Source: Bursaphelenchus xylophilus
Lineage: Eukaryota > Nematoda > Chromadorea > Rhabditida > Aphelenchoididae
Reading direction: 5' to 3'
Assembly (NCBI GenBank): GCA_904066235.2
Contig: CAJFCV020000001.1
Location: 7,936,001 to 8,000,000 of the forward strand
Length of the DNA stretch: 64,000 bases
Each line of letters opens with the position of its first letter. Position 1 is the first letter of the stretch. The notes under the pieces were generated by a model. The model was given only the letters and a program-made list of their open reading frames with translations. It did not search any database and had not been told where the DNA came from. Shown piece after piece: positions 56,262-64,000 of this stretch. Both the position numbers and the translations under genes were made by a program.

Positions 56262-57567
56262 ATGCACCCACTTCTGAGCCTTGTTTCAGAAACGCCCAAG
56301 AAATGGACATTTAGAAGATCCGTGACAGGATCTGGCGATGGATTCAGAAGTGGATCCGACTCCGAAGCCTCTACAGACCTGAGCTCTGACTTTGTGCGGC
56401 TTTATTTTGGCTTCGAACCCATCTGTTTGCCTTCGGAGCCGAGTCTGAATGGAATAAAGATTGATAATTTCAAGACTGTTGTCAAAGGAACGATGGAAAG
56501 GAGCGTCGGGGGAAGAATGCCCGTTATCAGCGCCACTTCCAACGGCGTTATCACTGTCCAGCTCTCCAACGATCTTGACATTGACCTGAGTATTGAGCAG
56601 AATGTCCGTGTTAGAAGTCCCTTGTTTACTGTAAGTATTCTTATTCAACCTTTCATTGCATTCATAGGCGATGTCCTCAGCCAACAATCGCTGCACAGCA
56701 CTGATCCATGAGTCCGGGATGCTTCTTCATGACGGTCGAATAATGAATGGTTTCTTCCGTATGATTAATATTGCAATCCCAGAACTCACTCACTTTCAGC
56801 AGTTAATTCCTTCAAAACCATCTCTCATAATGCAGTTATTGGACCCTCGGGAATTGTATTTTCCTCATCCAATTCGTCTCTGACTTACTTTATGGACACG
56901 GAGTGTAAAGTGACTCCCATTGACAGTGTCGAAGTTGATTTTCCCAACATGCAATTCGACTTTGCCTCGAGCATTTTCTTTTCCAAATGTCCATTCAGCA
57001 AGAAGGTATACGTTGAACAAAGAAGTCCGTTAAACATTACTTTCAGAGACTTGAACGATGCCAATTCTGGTTGAAGACAGCTACCGTTAGCCGGATGAGA
57101 TTGCTGAAAGAGACCCATTATCAGATCAGCATTGGTCCCCTTCTGATTGTAGAAGATGCGGATGGGAATGTCGAGATCACATGCTCTTCTCAGAAGATCT
57201 TCTGCAACTCCAGAACTGGCCAAGTCGAAATTCGAAATGCGAATAAGGTCTACATGACTGCTGATGTAAGTTCTAATAAAAGAAACGCATCATCATCAGG
57301 GCATCTGAGTAATTGCGCAATAGTACACTTACCCGAATGCTCATTTGGGGTGGAGACTCGAATGGGAGGTTGGATAATGTCTCCCATGCAATTATCTACC
57401 TTCTCTCGAGTATTTTAATTTAAATAACGGCTTTCTTGTAGGTAAACGGCATTTCCTCCATGAAGATGGACAAGAAAAGAGTCCACGCTTCCTGCAGCGG
57501 ACTTCTGGCTTCTGAAGGCGGCACTGTCGCGTCATTGAATGCATTCGGGGAATTTGGCTGTTACTGA
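56262..57567 (+). CDS. Beta-rich secreted or type II membrane protein, possibly sarcoglycan-like
   Basis: Five exons join in frame (about 56290-56630, 56668-56758, 56800-57005, 57047-57265, 57442-57567), giving about 330 aa. The exon 3 and 4 junctions are supported by frame: reading straight through 56758 leads to a stop. The C-terminus is Cys-containing: ITCSSQKIFCNSRTG, ANKVYMTADVNG, then HASCSGLLASEGG and GEFGCY. HESGMLLHDG and alternating beta-type stretches recall sarcoglycans, but no transmembrane segment is seen. The true N-terminus may lie in an upstream exon, because TTGTTTCAG just before 56290 looks like an acceptor. The assignment is tentative. A polyadenylation signal AATAAA follows near 57617. 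Confidence 0.55.
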
Positions 57568-57735
57568 GTATAATATATCGTTTTGGTTATAGATTTGTGT
57601 CCCTTGTTATTCCGGGAATAAAATTATTTATTTGAAAGAAGTCTCTTATACATATCTGCATAAATAAGGACGTGAATACCTCTGTAATTGGTGACAGGGG
57701 CTAGTGTGTCATTTTCTCAAAAAACTTTGTTGCAG

Positions 57736-58489
57736 TGACATCCGTCCTCGTATCCTTTCGTTTCATTTCCTCTTTTATTACAGTAACCTTCGGACATTCG
57801 AACTGAATAGTATGCTAACGGATGGTAAGTCTTGCTTTTGACTTTGTTCTTTACATGTTTTGCTGCCATCTCGGAAAAGTTTTCCGATACAAATTCGCAT
57901 TGCACTCGTTCGGCAGTCACTGTCCAAAATTTTGTCCGTCCTTTGACTAACAATTTTAAATTTTCCGTCCATAAAAACTGATCTTCTCTCCTAGGATATA
58001 CAGACGGACGACTCAGCCGGATCTCTGACCAAGAGAACGACGGAGAATGGAGAATCGACTACGTGACGCAAATCTTCAATCACCACACAATGATCCGACT
58101 CTACTTTGACTCCACGAGATGCGGTAAGCATCTTTCATTAAAAGGAAATGAGTATGACTGACCTTCCAGTGAAAACAAGTGGGATGAGATTCAGACATGG
58201 AGATACCTACACTCTTCAGATACACGCTTTCGTGGGAGAAAATCCTCCTGAGAATCTCTATCTGAGACATGAGAACCAAGGGATCACTGAAATGGCGTTG
58301 AAGGTCGAAGAAACACAAAATATTCAACTCCGATTCTCAGCTCTCGACGAGGAGAACAAACCAGTTACTGATCCCGAAGCCCAGATCCCCATGACTACAG
58401 TAATCTATGATGACAAAGGCGAAGAATACGCAAAGATATATTGGACAACCACAATCAACGACCATTTCGACAGAAAATCGTTTGATTAA
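57736..58489 (+). CDS. Unrecognised protein, three or more exons
   Basis: Exons of about 57736-57826, 57995-58121 and 58170-58489 join in frame. The segment NLRTFELNSMLTD joins GYTDGRLSRISDQ and then CVKTSGMRFRHGDTYTLQIH, ending NDHFDRKSFD and TAA. Roughly 180 residues are visible, mostly beta-type and polar, with one Cys. The 5' end is uncertain; the first visible exon is hydrophobic (LSFHFLFYY), which could be a signal or membrane segment. It follows the preceding gene by under 200 bp on the same strand and may be co-transcribed with it. I do not recognise the family. Confidence 0.5.
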
Positions 58490-58557
58490 CTCATAACTCA
58501 TATTATTTATATTTAATATCACCCAACAACGAGAAACACACAGCACATGACAATCAT

Positions 58558-58894
58558 TATTAGGGTTGTTAATTAGACTTTTTAAAATGACGTCAAATTA
58601 GCGTCATTTTCGTCATTTTGGATGAATCGAAAATTTTGATATACGAAGCTTTCAACGCGTCTTTAACATAGACTATGATGAATACCGTTAATGCCGTAAC
58701 TGATTTTATTGCTTATTTCATTAGTCGTCTTTACCAGAAGCGAAATTTTAGTTCCTAAAAAAATAAAATTCCTACGATTTTTTAGTCAAAATCAACAAAA
58801 AATTTCTAAAAATAGTTCAATTAGACAGTCAAAGTGATGGAACAATTTGACAACGTGACTGACGCCTCAAGTTGACGACTTAACAACCCTAATA
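58558..58894. mobile_element. ~337-bp MITE with TTAGGGTTGTTAA ends
   Basis: ATTAGGGTTGTTAATTAGAC and its inverted partner TTAACAACCCTAAT bound the element; ATT on both sides may be the duplication. The interior has clustered TGACGTCA and TGACG words and matches 27520-27800. Its right end overlaps the stop codon of the SET-domain gene. Confidence 0.75.
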
Positions 58895-59668
58895 TTGTGA
58901 TATCAGAATAAATTGATTTCTGTCTTTATATCTACAGCATTCCTTCTTACAAATGCATTTGAGATCCTCCTTGGCCGTCCACCACTCATGCCCATAATCG
59001 ATAGTCAATTCCTCGTTGATCCTAATTCGGCGATTACTGTAAAACAAGATTCTGGGTGGAAATGTGTCCTCGGTTACATTGGAGTCGACATTTTGGTCAC
59101 AAGAATGGTTCATGAACCTTGTAAAGTTACCCATTTTGTGAGCATCCACGTCCCAATTGACTCCGTTTTTATCGGTAAAGGAGAAGATGTAATTGTCATG
59201 TTCTGTTTGAAGCTGAGTCCGCGAAATGTTACCCACGTATTCTCCGACTAATTGGCCCCTGGGGATTTCTTCGAGAGCTCGGACACCCCAAAAATCGGTG
59301 GCTTTACAGTACACCTACAACGATATTTAATGGGTCATTCAACTATTTACATCCCAGTAAGAAAAAAGCCATACCTCAAAACGGAATTGCCCGGCTATTG
59401 CATTATCAGCATTGTCGTTACTGGAAGAGGGTCCATGAATTACTGAACTAATGGGCATAATGGGATCTCGATACACGGAAGTTGTTATGTACTCAAATTT
59501 CGGAAACAATTTTCCATCATAATTATTCACAACTCTTAAGGGAATCCTTTCCTTTCCGTCACTTAAGTCTTCGCAAATCAACATGTCTATTGAACTGTTT
59601 AAAAAAAAGCGTTTTTTCAGATTGAAGCTCCTCATAACAAAGCCCGGACATTTCCAAAAATTGACCAT
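58889..59668 (-). CDS. SET-domain histone lysine methyltransferase, G9a/SUV39-like, without pre-SET cysteines
   Basis: Two exons (59668-59375 and 59314-58889) give 239 aa. MLICEDLSDGKERIPLRVVN matches the start of the SUV39/G9a pre-SET region. The SET domain follows: DFWGVRALEEIPRGQLVGEY, DNYIFSFTDKNG, MGNFTRFMNHSCDQN (the NHSC knot) and EELTIDYGHEWW. The post-SET CICKKECC is present. The nine-cysteine zinc cluster normally between the pre-SET start and SET is missing and replaced by a Ser/Asn-rich linker. A TTTAAACAG acceptor at 59596 suggests that the true upstream exon is elsewhere and that the first 24 codons may be intron. The stop lies in a MITE end. Confidence 0.82.
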
Positions 59669-59734
59669 CTCAGAATTTTTTGAAATCTTGCATAACTGTT
59701 GTACTGACGTTGAACGTCAGTGCAAATTTTAAAG

Positions 59735-60310
59735 GTTCGCAAATTTCCATATACCGGGGTTACGGTAGTTAAAATTTTGAAAATAATTGGGTTCGTGTGC
59801 AAAAACTATTAGGGCTAAAAGGAAAACCCCTCGCTGTTTTACGTTTTTGACTATGGGAAGCATCTTTATAATCAACCATTTTGTTGTAGGATGTGGCCTT
59901 TGATTACTTTGCAAAATACCAAGGTACCATTTTGAATATAACAGAGACATTACAAGACTTTAGATATCAAAATTCTTTCGGAAGAAATTTTGAAGGACAA
60001 AATTGGCCCTAAAAAATTAAGGAAAATTTAGAAAGTTATTTTCTGACCGGGAAACAAAGTATTGTCCCGGCTAGCCAAGAAAAACACAGCCAAAGATTTT
60101 CTCCGAAATTCTATTGTATTTGTGACGAGAAGCAACATTGATTAAATCTCGTCAGGAAATAGCTTCAACTACGCTGGATTTACGTGCGATGGTCGTTTTT
60201 TTGGAAATGTCCGGGCCTCGCTTCACGTTGCAAAAAACTCTTTTAAACACAATAAATATACGAGGTAAACTACCCATAACGGCGGCTATATTTATGAACA
60301 AGATAAATAT
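59735..60310 (-). repeat. Opposite-strand copy of the 36.2-kb repeat
   Basis: GGGTTACGGTAGTTAAAATT, CGCTGTTTTACGTTTTTGAC, TACCAAGGTACCATTTTGAA and later TGTCCGGGCCTCGCTTCACG correspond, in opposite or rearranged order, to blocks at 36650-36975. It shows the uninterrupted site where the TTAA element inserted at 36976. Confidence 0.65.
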
Positions 60311-60339
60311 ATTTTTCAAATGATATGGAAACAAAGTAG

Positions 60340-60639
60340 TCAGCCCCAGGCATTGGTAGTACTATAATGAATAACTAGCTTCTGCTCGTTTGGAGCATAA
60401 CATCGTTGAAGATTGGAGATAGTCTGGTCGGGACTGGGAGAAAAGGCTTGGTTAATGAAGAGGAATAAACTCTGAGAAGACGGTAATTTCAGATATTTAC
60501 GGATGAAGCAGACCAACCAGGCGACGGTGTTGCTCCCCTCAAGATTCCACGTCTTTTGCTTCATAATCGGAGTAGAACCAACTGCCTTGAGTAAAATTGT
60601 AACTTTAGAATCCGAGGTTTTTATTTCTGTGGTAGCCAT
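60340..60639 (-). CDS. ATG12: Autophagy ubiquitin-like protein ATG12
   Basis: ATG12 is conjugated to ATG5 and helps lipidate ATG8 during autophagosome formation. A single exon encodes 99 aa. The match is strong: KVTILLKAVGSTPIMKQKTW, then YLKLPSSQSLFLFINQAFSP, SPDQTISNLQRCY and KLVIHYSTTNAWG. The protein ends in the exposed Gly required for conjugation without processing. I chose the ATG at 60639; an open frame continues upstream to 60732 but lacks conservation. No intron is needed. Confidence 0.95.
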   Translation of the reverse strand: MATTEIKTSDSKVTILLKAVGSTPIMKQKTWNLEGSNTVAWLVCFIRKYLKLPSSQSLFLFINQAFSPSPDQTISNLQRCYAPNEQKLVIHYSTTNAWG

Positions 60640-60759
60640 CTTCAGAAGAACGCGGAGATCCCTCTGTATGCTATACCAGCAGATACGGTTAAAACTCCGA
60701 GAACGACGGAGTTGAAGAGGCGTCGCTCCCAAGGCTCAAGCATGTACAAACCCGTTGTT

Positions 60760-61386
60760 AGACAGTACTGAAGATACCAATAATCGAAGACACCCAATGC
60801 TTTGGGCTAAAACTAGAAGTAAAAACAAGAAAAAGTATAAACTTACATCAGTAGGCTTGGAATGTATGTCAAAAGCAGACATGAACGAAGGCGACAGTTT
60901 CTGGGGGAGCTCCCACGATCCAATGAGCCCCCACTTCTCGTTTTATTTTTGATAAGCAATTTGGGTCGACTAAGGAACACAACGATCAACCATCCCGCGT
61001 TCGAAAGAGAATATTTATAAAATGAAAAGGCAGCTCGCGCCCTATTACAGACAAAGAGGGTGACAAGAGCGACAATTACGCAATATTGGAATTATACTAT
61101 AGTAATAGGAAAGTGGACCGGAAATGCAACAGACAATTGCGTAGTCTTTAACTCGTCCATAAAATATCCCCCATAACTGGTTGACATTTATTTAACGAGG
61201 TTTTTACATTTTTTATGTTAAAAATAAGAATATAATCACAAAATAGGACACATAAGTTGATGGTCTCGTTAAAAAAGTGGAAAACGGGAAAGAAGATTAA
61301 GAAAAGAATAAAATACACTAATTGTAAGGGTGCACGACAACATTTACGGCGGTTAAGAGAAGTGTAGTTACAGTAGATATTTTGGG
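60760..61386. other. Intergenic stretch, nothing recognised
   Basis: Between ATG12 and the Ser-rich gene. It contains the presumed ATG12 promoter region. Short ORFs only, and no shared repeat was found. Confidence 0.4.
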
Positions 61387-62096
61387 TCAAACCGTCTCGT
61401 TCAGCTTTTCCTCTATTGACCTGCCTACGGAAGCCCAGTCAATGTCCAGATCCTGCTCCAATGAATCCGGGAAGTCTTGGATTCCATGAGATATCAAATT
61501 TGTATTCTCTGCCTCCTCTTTAGCCTAATTGTAAGAATAAATTATGGTAACTGAATTCGTAATGAGTTTACTTACTGTAATATCCACATCTCTGAGCAAA
61601 GATCTGGCAGTATTTAATTTGCTCGCTAACATTTTGATGGGCGCTTGGCTGGCCGTTTGGAAGTCAAGTGTTTGGAGTTCCGTTGAGATCTCCCCCTTAT
61701 TGGATGATACTGTATTCAAAACTTTAATTGAAATAAATACACTGACTTACTTTGTTGGCAATGTCTAGATGGACTTGCATCGGCTGGCTTAAAGGAACAT
61801 TCAAGAACTCTTGGTTTTGAAGAGGCGCATGTGGATTCCACGGATTTTGAAGGCTTTATTGACTTCATTTGTAGGACCGATGGTTTAAGAGTAGAGATTT
61901 TTGGAACGACAGAACTCATCTTATATGGCTGTCTAAAGTAACTTTGGGACACAAATCTGGAGGATTGAGTCCGGATCGAAGGAGTCGCAGACGAAACGGG
62001 TGGAACAAAACTCTTCTTCTGAACTGGACTATCACACTCATCACGGTTTAGTAAAGGAGATTTAAAGGACAGTGTCGATGTCCTCTTCCGATTCAT
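61387..62096 (-). CDS. Ser-rich protein of unknown function
   Basis: Three exons (62096-61751, 61709-61576, 61524-61387) encode 205 aa. The N-terminal half is basic and Ser/Pro-rich (NRKRTSTLSFKSPLLNR; KKSFVPPVSS). The middle is helical (QAPIKMLASKLNTARSLLRD), and the C-terminus is acidic (DFPDSLEQDLDIDWASVGRS then IEEKLNETV). It may be a disordered nuclear or cytoskeletal regulator, but no family was recognised. CCTCAG ends 2 nt before the ATG with no upstream exon, and MED8 ends 105 bp upstream on the same strand, so it may be the downstream gene of an operon. Confidence 0.65.
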
Positions 62097-62201
62097 TTCT
62101 GAGGAAATGAAATAATCAAAAAAAACAACCCCCGTTGAATAAAAATACGCGTCGACCTACACGAAGTGACTCTTTTCTCAACAATAAAATTTACAAAAAA
62201 T

Positions 62202-62929
62202 TTATTTCTTAACAACACTCGGGGGCATTTGTCCCATTGGATGCATCGCGGGAGCCTTCGGCTTCAGTCCTTCTCCTTTCATAATAGCTCGTACAAGTTT
62301 TTTGGTATCATTGGCATCGAAGGCGATGGCTTCTTTTCCTTTATCTGACGTCTTGTGTATAATATCCCCATTCAAACTAACTATTGAGTCGATGTGCTTG
62401 TTCATAGCTTGAATCTAGAAAACAATAAAATACCACCAGCAGTGCTTACTTGCTTGGCAATAGAATCAGTCGCTTTCTGCTGTCTTTCATTATCCAGTCT
62501 GGTCTCTTCCTCTTCGGCCGCAGGGCAAAGTTTTGTCCTCATATAATCTGGGACGACATCATGACTCCACGTCCTTATTCGGCCTTCTGTAATTGTCTTA
62601 AAAAATAAAATATTTATATTGGTAAAGATTACCTCTAAATTCTTGTCCTCCTCCATAGAAACAATAGTAGGGACTAGCACATTATTTTTTAGAAGTAATC
62701 CTCCATCCTCTGGTGCCGACGGTAATGCTCCTTTCCTCATAGCGTTTTGAATTTCAGTGAATGACCCTGCTAATGAAGCGAACTGATCGAGAAGTTCCGG
62801 ATATGGCACGCGATCCTGCATCTCCAACATTACAATCAAATCGATGATCGTGCTCTTGACTTGAATAAGATACTGTTCCAAATTATTCACTGCCTGAAGA
62901 GCTCGATCATTCTCGCTTGGGGTAGTCAT
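62202..62929 (-). CDS. MED8: Mediator complex subunit 8
   Basis: MED8 is a head-module subunit of Mediator, which links transcription factors to RNA polymerase II. Exons 62929-62633, 62596-62450 and 62414-62202 encode 218 aa. The match covers the whole family pattern: the N-terminal helix, VPYPELLDQFASLAGSFTEI (WPSVLDSFALLSGQLNTL in human), LLKNNVLVPTIVSMEEDKNLE, TEGRIRTWSHDVVPDYMRTK, and the helix IQAMNKHIDSIVSLNG. The tail is shorter than in vertebrates. The reading frame extends upstream only to a GTG, so the ATG at 62929 is the start. Introns are 35-36 nt. Confidence 0.95.
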
Positions 62930-62996
62930 GTCAAGCTTCAAAAACCAGTGCACAATTGCCGGCCATGGCTAACTGCTTTTCCGTAAAATTCTTTTT

Positions 62997-63330
62997 TTTG
63001 CATTAACGAAGTGTCAAAATTGATTTTTCTGGAGGCGAGTTTTGGAAATTCCGGCTCACACGCAGTTGTGCTAGGGACCGACAGCTGTAAGAAAATATAT
63101 CGCTCAAAAATTGTACCTAATCTTCTTAATTCGAACTTCCTGTTACAACGGGCCTGTTGTGTCCAGGTGACTTACGACTATGGTAAGTTCTTAGGTAAAC
63201 TCTCGGGGAATGCAACATTAATCCGTATTCATCTTTTTCCTGACGGTATTACCGAGTTTAGAACCCATCTTGGAGAGCTAAAATTTCGGATATCTTCAGA
63301 CCGCAGGCTGCAACCGCGTTGACGTTTTTT
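62997..63330. other. Gap with a doubtful 103-codon ORF
   Basis: An open frame at 63011-63322 starts with GTG, not ATG, and has no recognised motif or splice partner. Probably not a gene. Confidence 0.3.
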
Positions 63331-63334
63331 CTCC

Positions 63335-63512
63335 GGCTTCGTGGAAATTGGACAGATTTTTTTCGCTGCGATCGTACGAAATGTCACTATTGAATCATCA
63401 AATAATTATTTTTTGCAATGAAAAAAATCTGTCGAGTTTCACTCTGTCCAATTTCACTCTGTCCAATTTCCGCGCTCCATCCAAATTATTTCTGTCCAAT
63501 TTTCACGAAGCC
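63335..63512. mobile_element. 178-bp MITE with 8-bp duplication TTTTCTCC
   Basis: GGCTTCGTGGAAATTGGACA and TGTCCAATTTTCACGAAGCC are inverted ends with one mismatch plus an offset. TTTTCTCC flanks both sides (63327-63334 and 63513-63520). An 8-bp duplication fits hAT. Near the right end, TTTCACTCTGTCCAA is repeated in tandem. Confidence 0.88.
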
Positions 63513-63590
63513 TTTTCTCCGACTTCAGCAAGCCGTGCGTTTTTTTTCGAGTTTGTTTCGCGTCCCCTTGTCTTTTCGCGATTTCAGCGG

Positions 63591-63730
63591 CAGGTGTGGC
63601 CACCAGACCGGGCCTGACAAATTTTTAAACGGACCGGGCCGGCCGGGCCTGATATTTACCGGGCCGGGGCGGGCCTGATTTTTGCCGGGCCGGCTCCCGG
63701 ATCTGAAATTTGTAAAAAGAGGCACCCCTG
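63591..63730. mobile_element. GGCCCGG-rich element, inverted copy 2
   Basis: CAGGTGTGGCCACC on the left and GGCACCCCTG on the right bracket GGGCCGGCCGGGCC blocks. It is the reverse orientation of the 25019-25252 element, sharing CAGGGGTGCCTCTTTTT and CAAATTTCAG. It lies about 100 bp before the next gene. Confidence 0.7.
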
Positions 63731-63829
63731 TCTTTCAGCCTGAAATTCCAATTTCGTAAACTCCAAAGTTTTTGTCACGTTTGCAAGTTCTGTAATTTTA
63801 GTATGTTACTCAGTCTTGTTTTTAGCAAT

Positions 63830-64000
63830 ATGGGATCTCAACTTGAAGTGAAATTGGAAGAACCAAAGAAAGAATCCTTGTCTGCCGAAGGCCGAGTCAA
63901 GGAGCCGAAGCCGATTCAATTGGAGGATGAAGACGAATTTGAAGAGTTCCCTCGATGTGAAGCTAGAGCTCAAAAAAATGCACTGGAGCTTGATTCCGAG
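63830..64000 (+). CDS. Acidic protein, possibly SEM1/DSS1, 5' end only
   Basis: SEM1/DSS1 is a tiny acidic subunit of the 26S proteasome lid and a BRCA2 partner. From the ATG at 63830, the frame reads a basic/acidic N-terminus and then IQLEDEDEFEEFP, which matches the invariant DEFEEFP block of DSS1. The following residues (RCEARAQKN) do not fit, so an intron donor may lie near 63955. TTTTTAG ends 4 nt before the ATG, a likely trans-splice acceptor. The window ends before the gene does. Other proteins can have such an acidic motif, so the call is moderate. Confidence 0.5.
   Translation, partial: MGSQLEVKLEEPKKESLSAEGRVKEPKPIQLEDEDEFEEFPRCEARAQKNALELDSE

Noticed and set aside
16780..57490. 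Shared CTCCATGAAGATGGAC between the foldback arm near 16820 and the last exon of the 56-kb gene, suggesting exon capture
   Set aside because: Only about 17 bp match and flanking residues differ, so chance or a common word cannot be excluded.
63011..63322. 103-codon ORF divergent from MED8
   Set aside because: It starts with GTG, has no motif or splice sites, and lies between two genes with clear starts.

Overview
The window looks like nuclear DNA of a nematode or another small ecdysozoan. The base composition is AT-rich, genes are compact, most introns are 34-70 nt with GTAAG donors and TTTCAG/TTTTAG acceptors, and the genes are conserved animal housekeeping genes packed on both strands. Several start codons sit a few bases after a perfect 3' splice site with no upstream exon (22523, 62096, 63830), as expected for spliced-leader trans-splicing. 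No spliced-leader RNA gene was seen, so the phylum is an inference.

Layout. 1-5525 (+): 3' part of strumpellin (WASHC5). 5561-6342 (-) BCAS2 and 6516-7634 (+) PSMD7/Rpn8 diverge from a 173-bp shared promoter. 7951-14851 (+): secreted fasciclin-domain protein with one 3.4-kb intron full of repeats. 14986-19330: composite of nested DNA transposons. 19627-26893: TMEM26 (+), RPL22 (+), MIX23 (+), WAC-like (-), GatC (-), short COP9 subunit 7 (+). 27158-34781 (-): IQGAP. 36190-38220: repeats, including a TTAA-flanked foldback. 38338-39889 (-): dyskerin. 40000-56200: 16 kb with no convincing host gene but several transposons. 56262-58489 (+): two secreted-type genes I cannot firmly name. 58889-62929 (-): SET-domain methyltransferase, ATG12, a Ser-rich protein and MED8. 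63830-end (+): start of an acidic SEM1/DSS1-like protein.

The host genes are mostly unrelated housekeeping functions: actin/WASH and IQGAP cytoskeleton, splicing, proteasome and COP9, ribosome and snoRNP, Mediator, mitochondrial import and charging, and autophagy. Close head-to-tail spacing of MED8 and the Ser-rich gene (105 bp) suggests an operon.

The striking content is the mobile DNA. At least nine non-autonomous DNA transposon families can be delimited from terminal inverted repeats (TIRs) and target-site duplications (TSDs) alone. The best candidate for an undescribed system is a small element, 14986-19330, with AG...CT ends and a perfect 6-bp duplication (the Polinton/Maverick signature). 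It is interrupted by two other elements and carries an intron-containing ORF; a related end and a weakly similar ORF occur at 42.7-43.4 kb. A second candidate is a family of TTA/TAA-duplicating elements with CA(A)GG ends, some carrying tRNA-like sequence inside. One of these sits in a WASHC5 intron and now supplies bases next to the 3' splice site.
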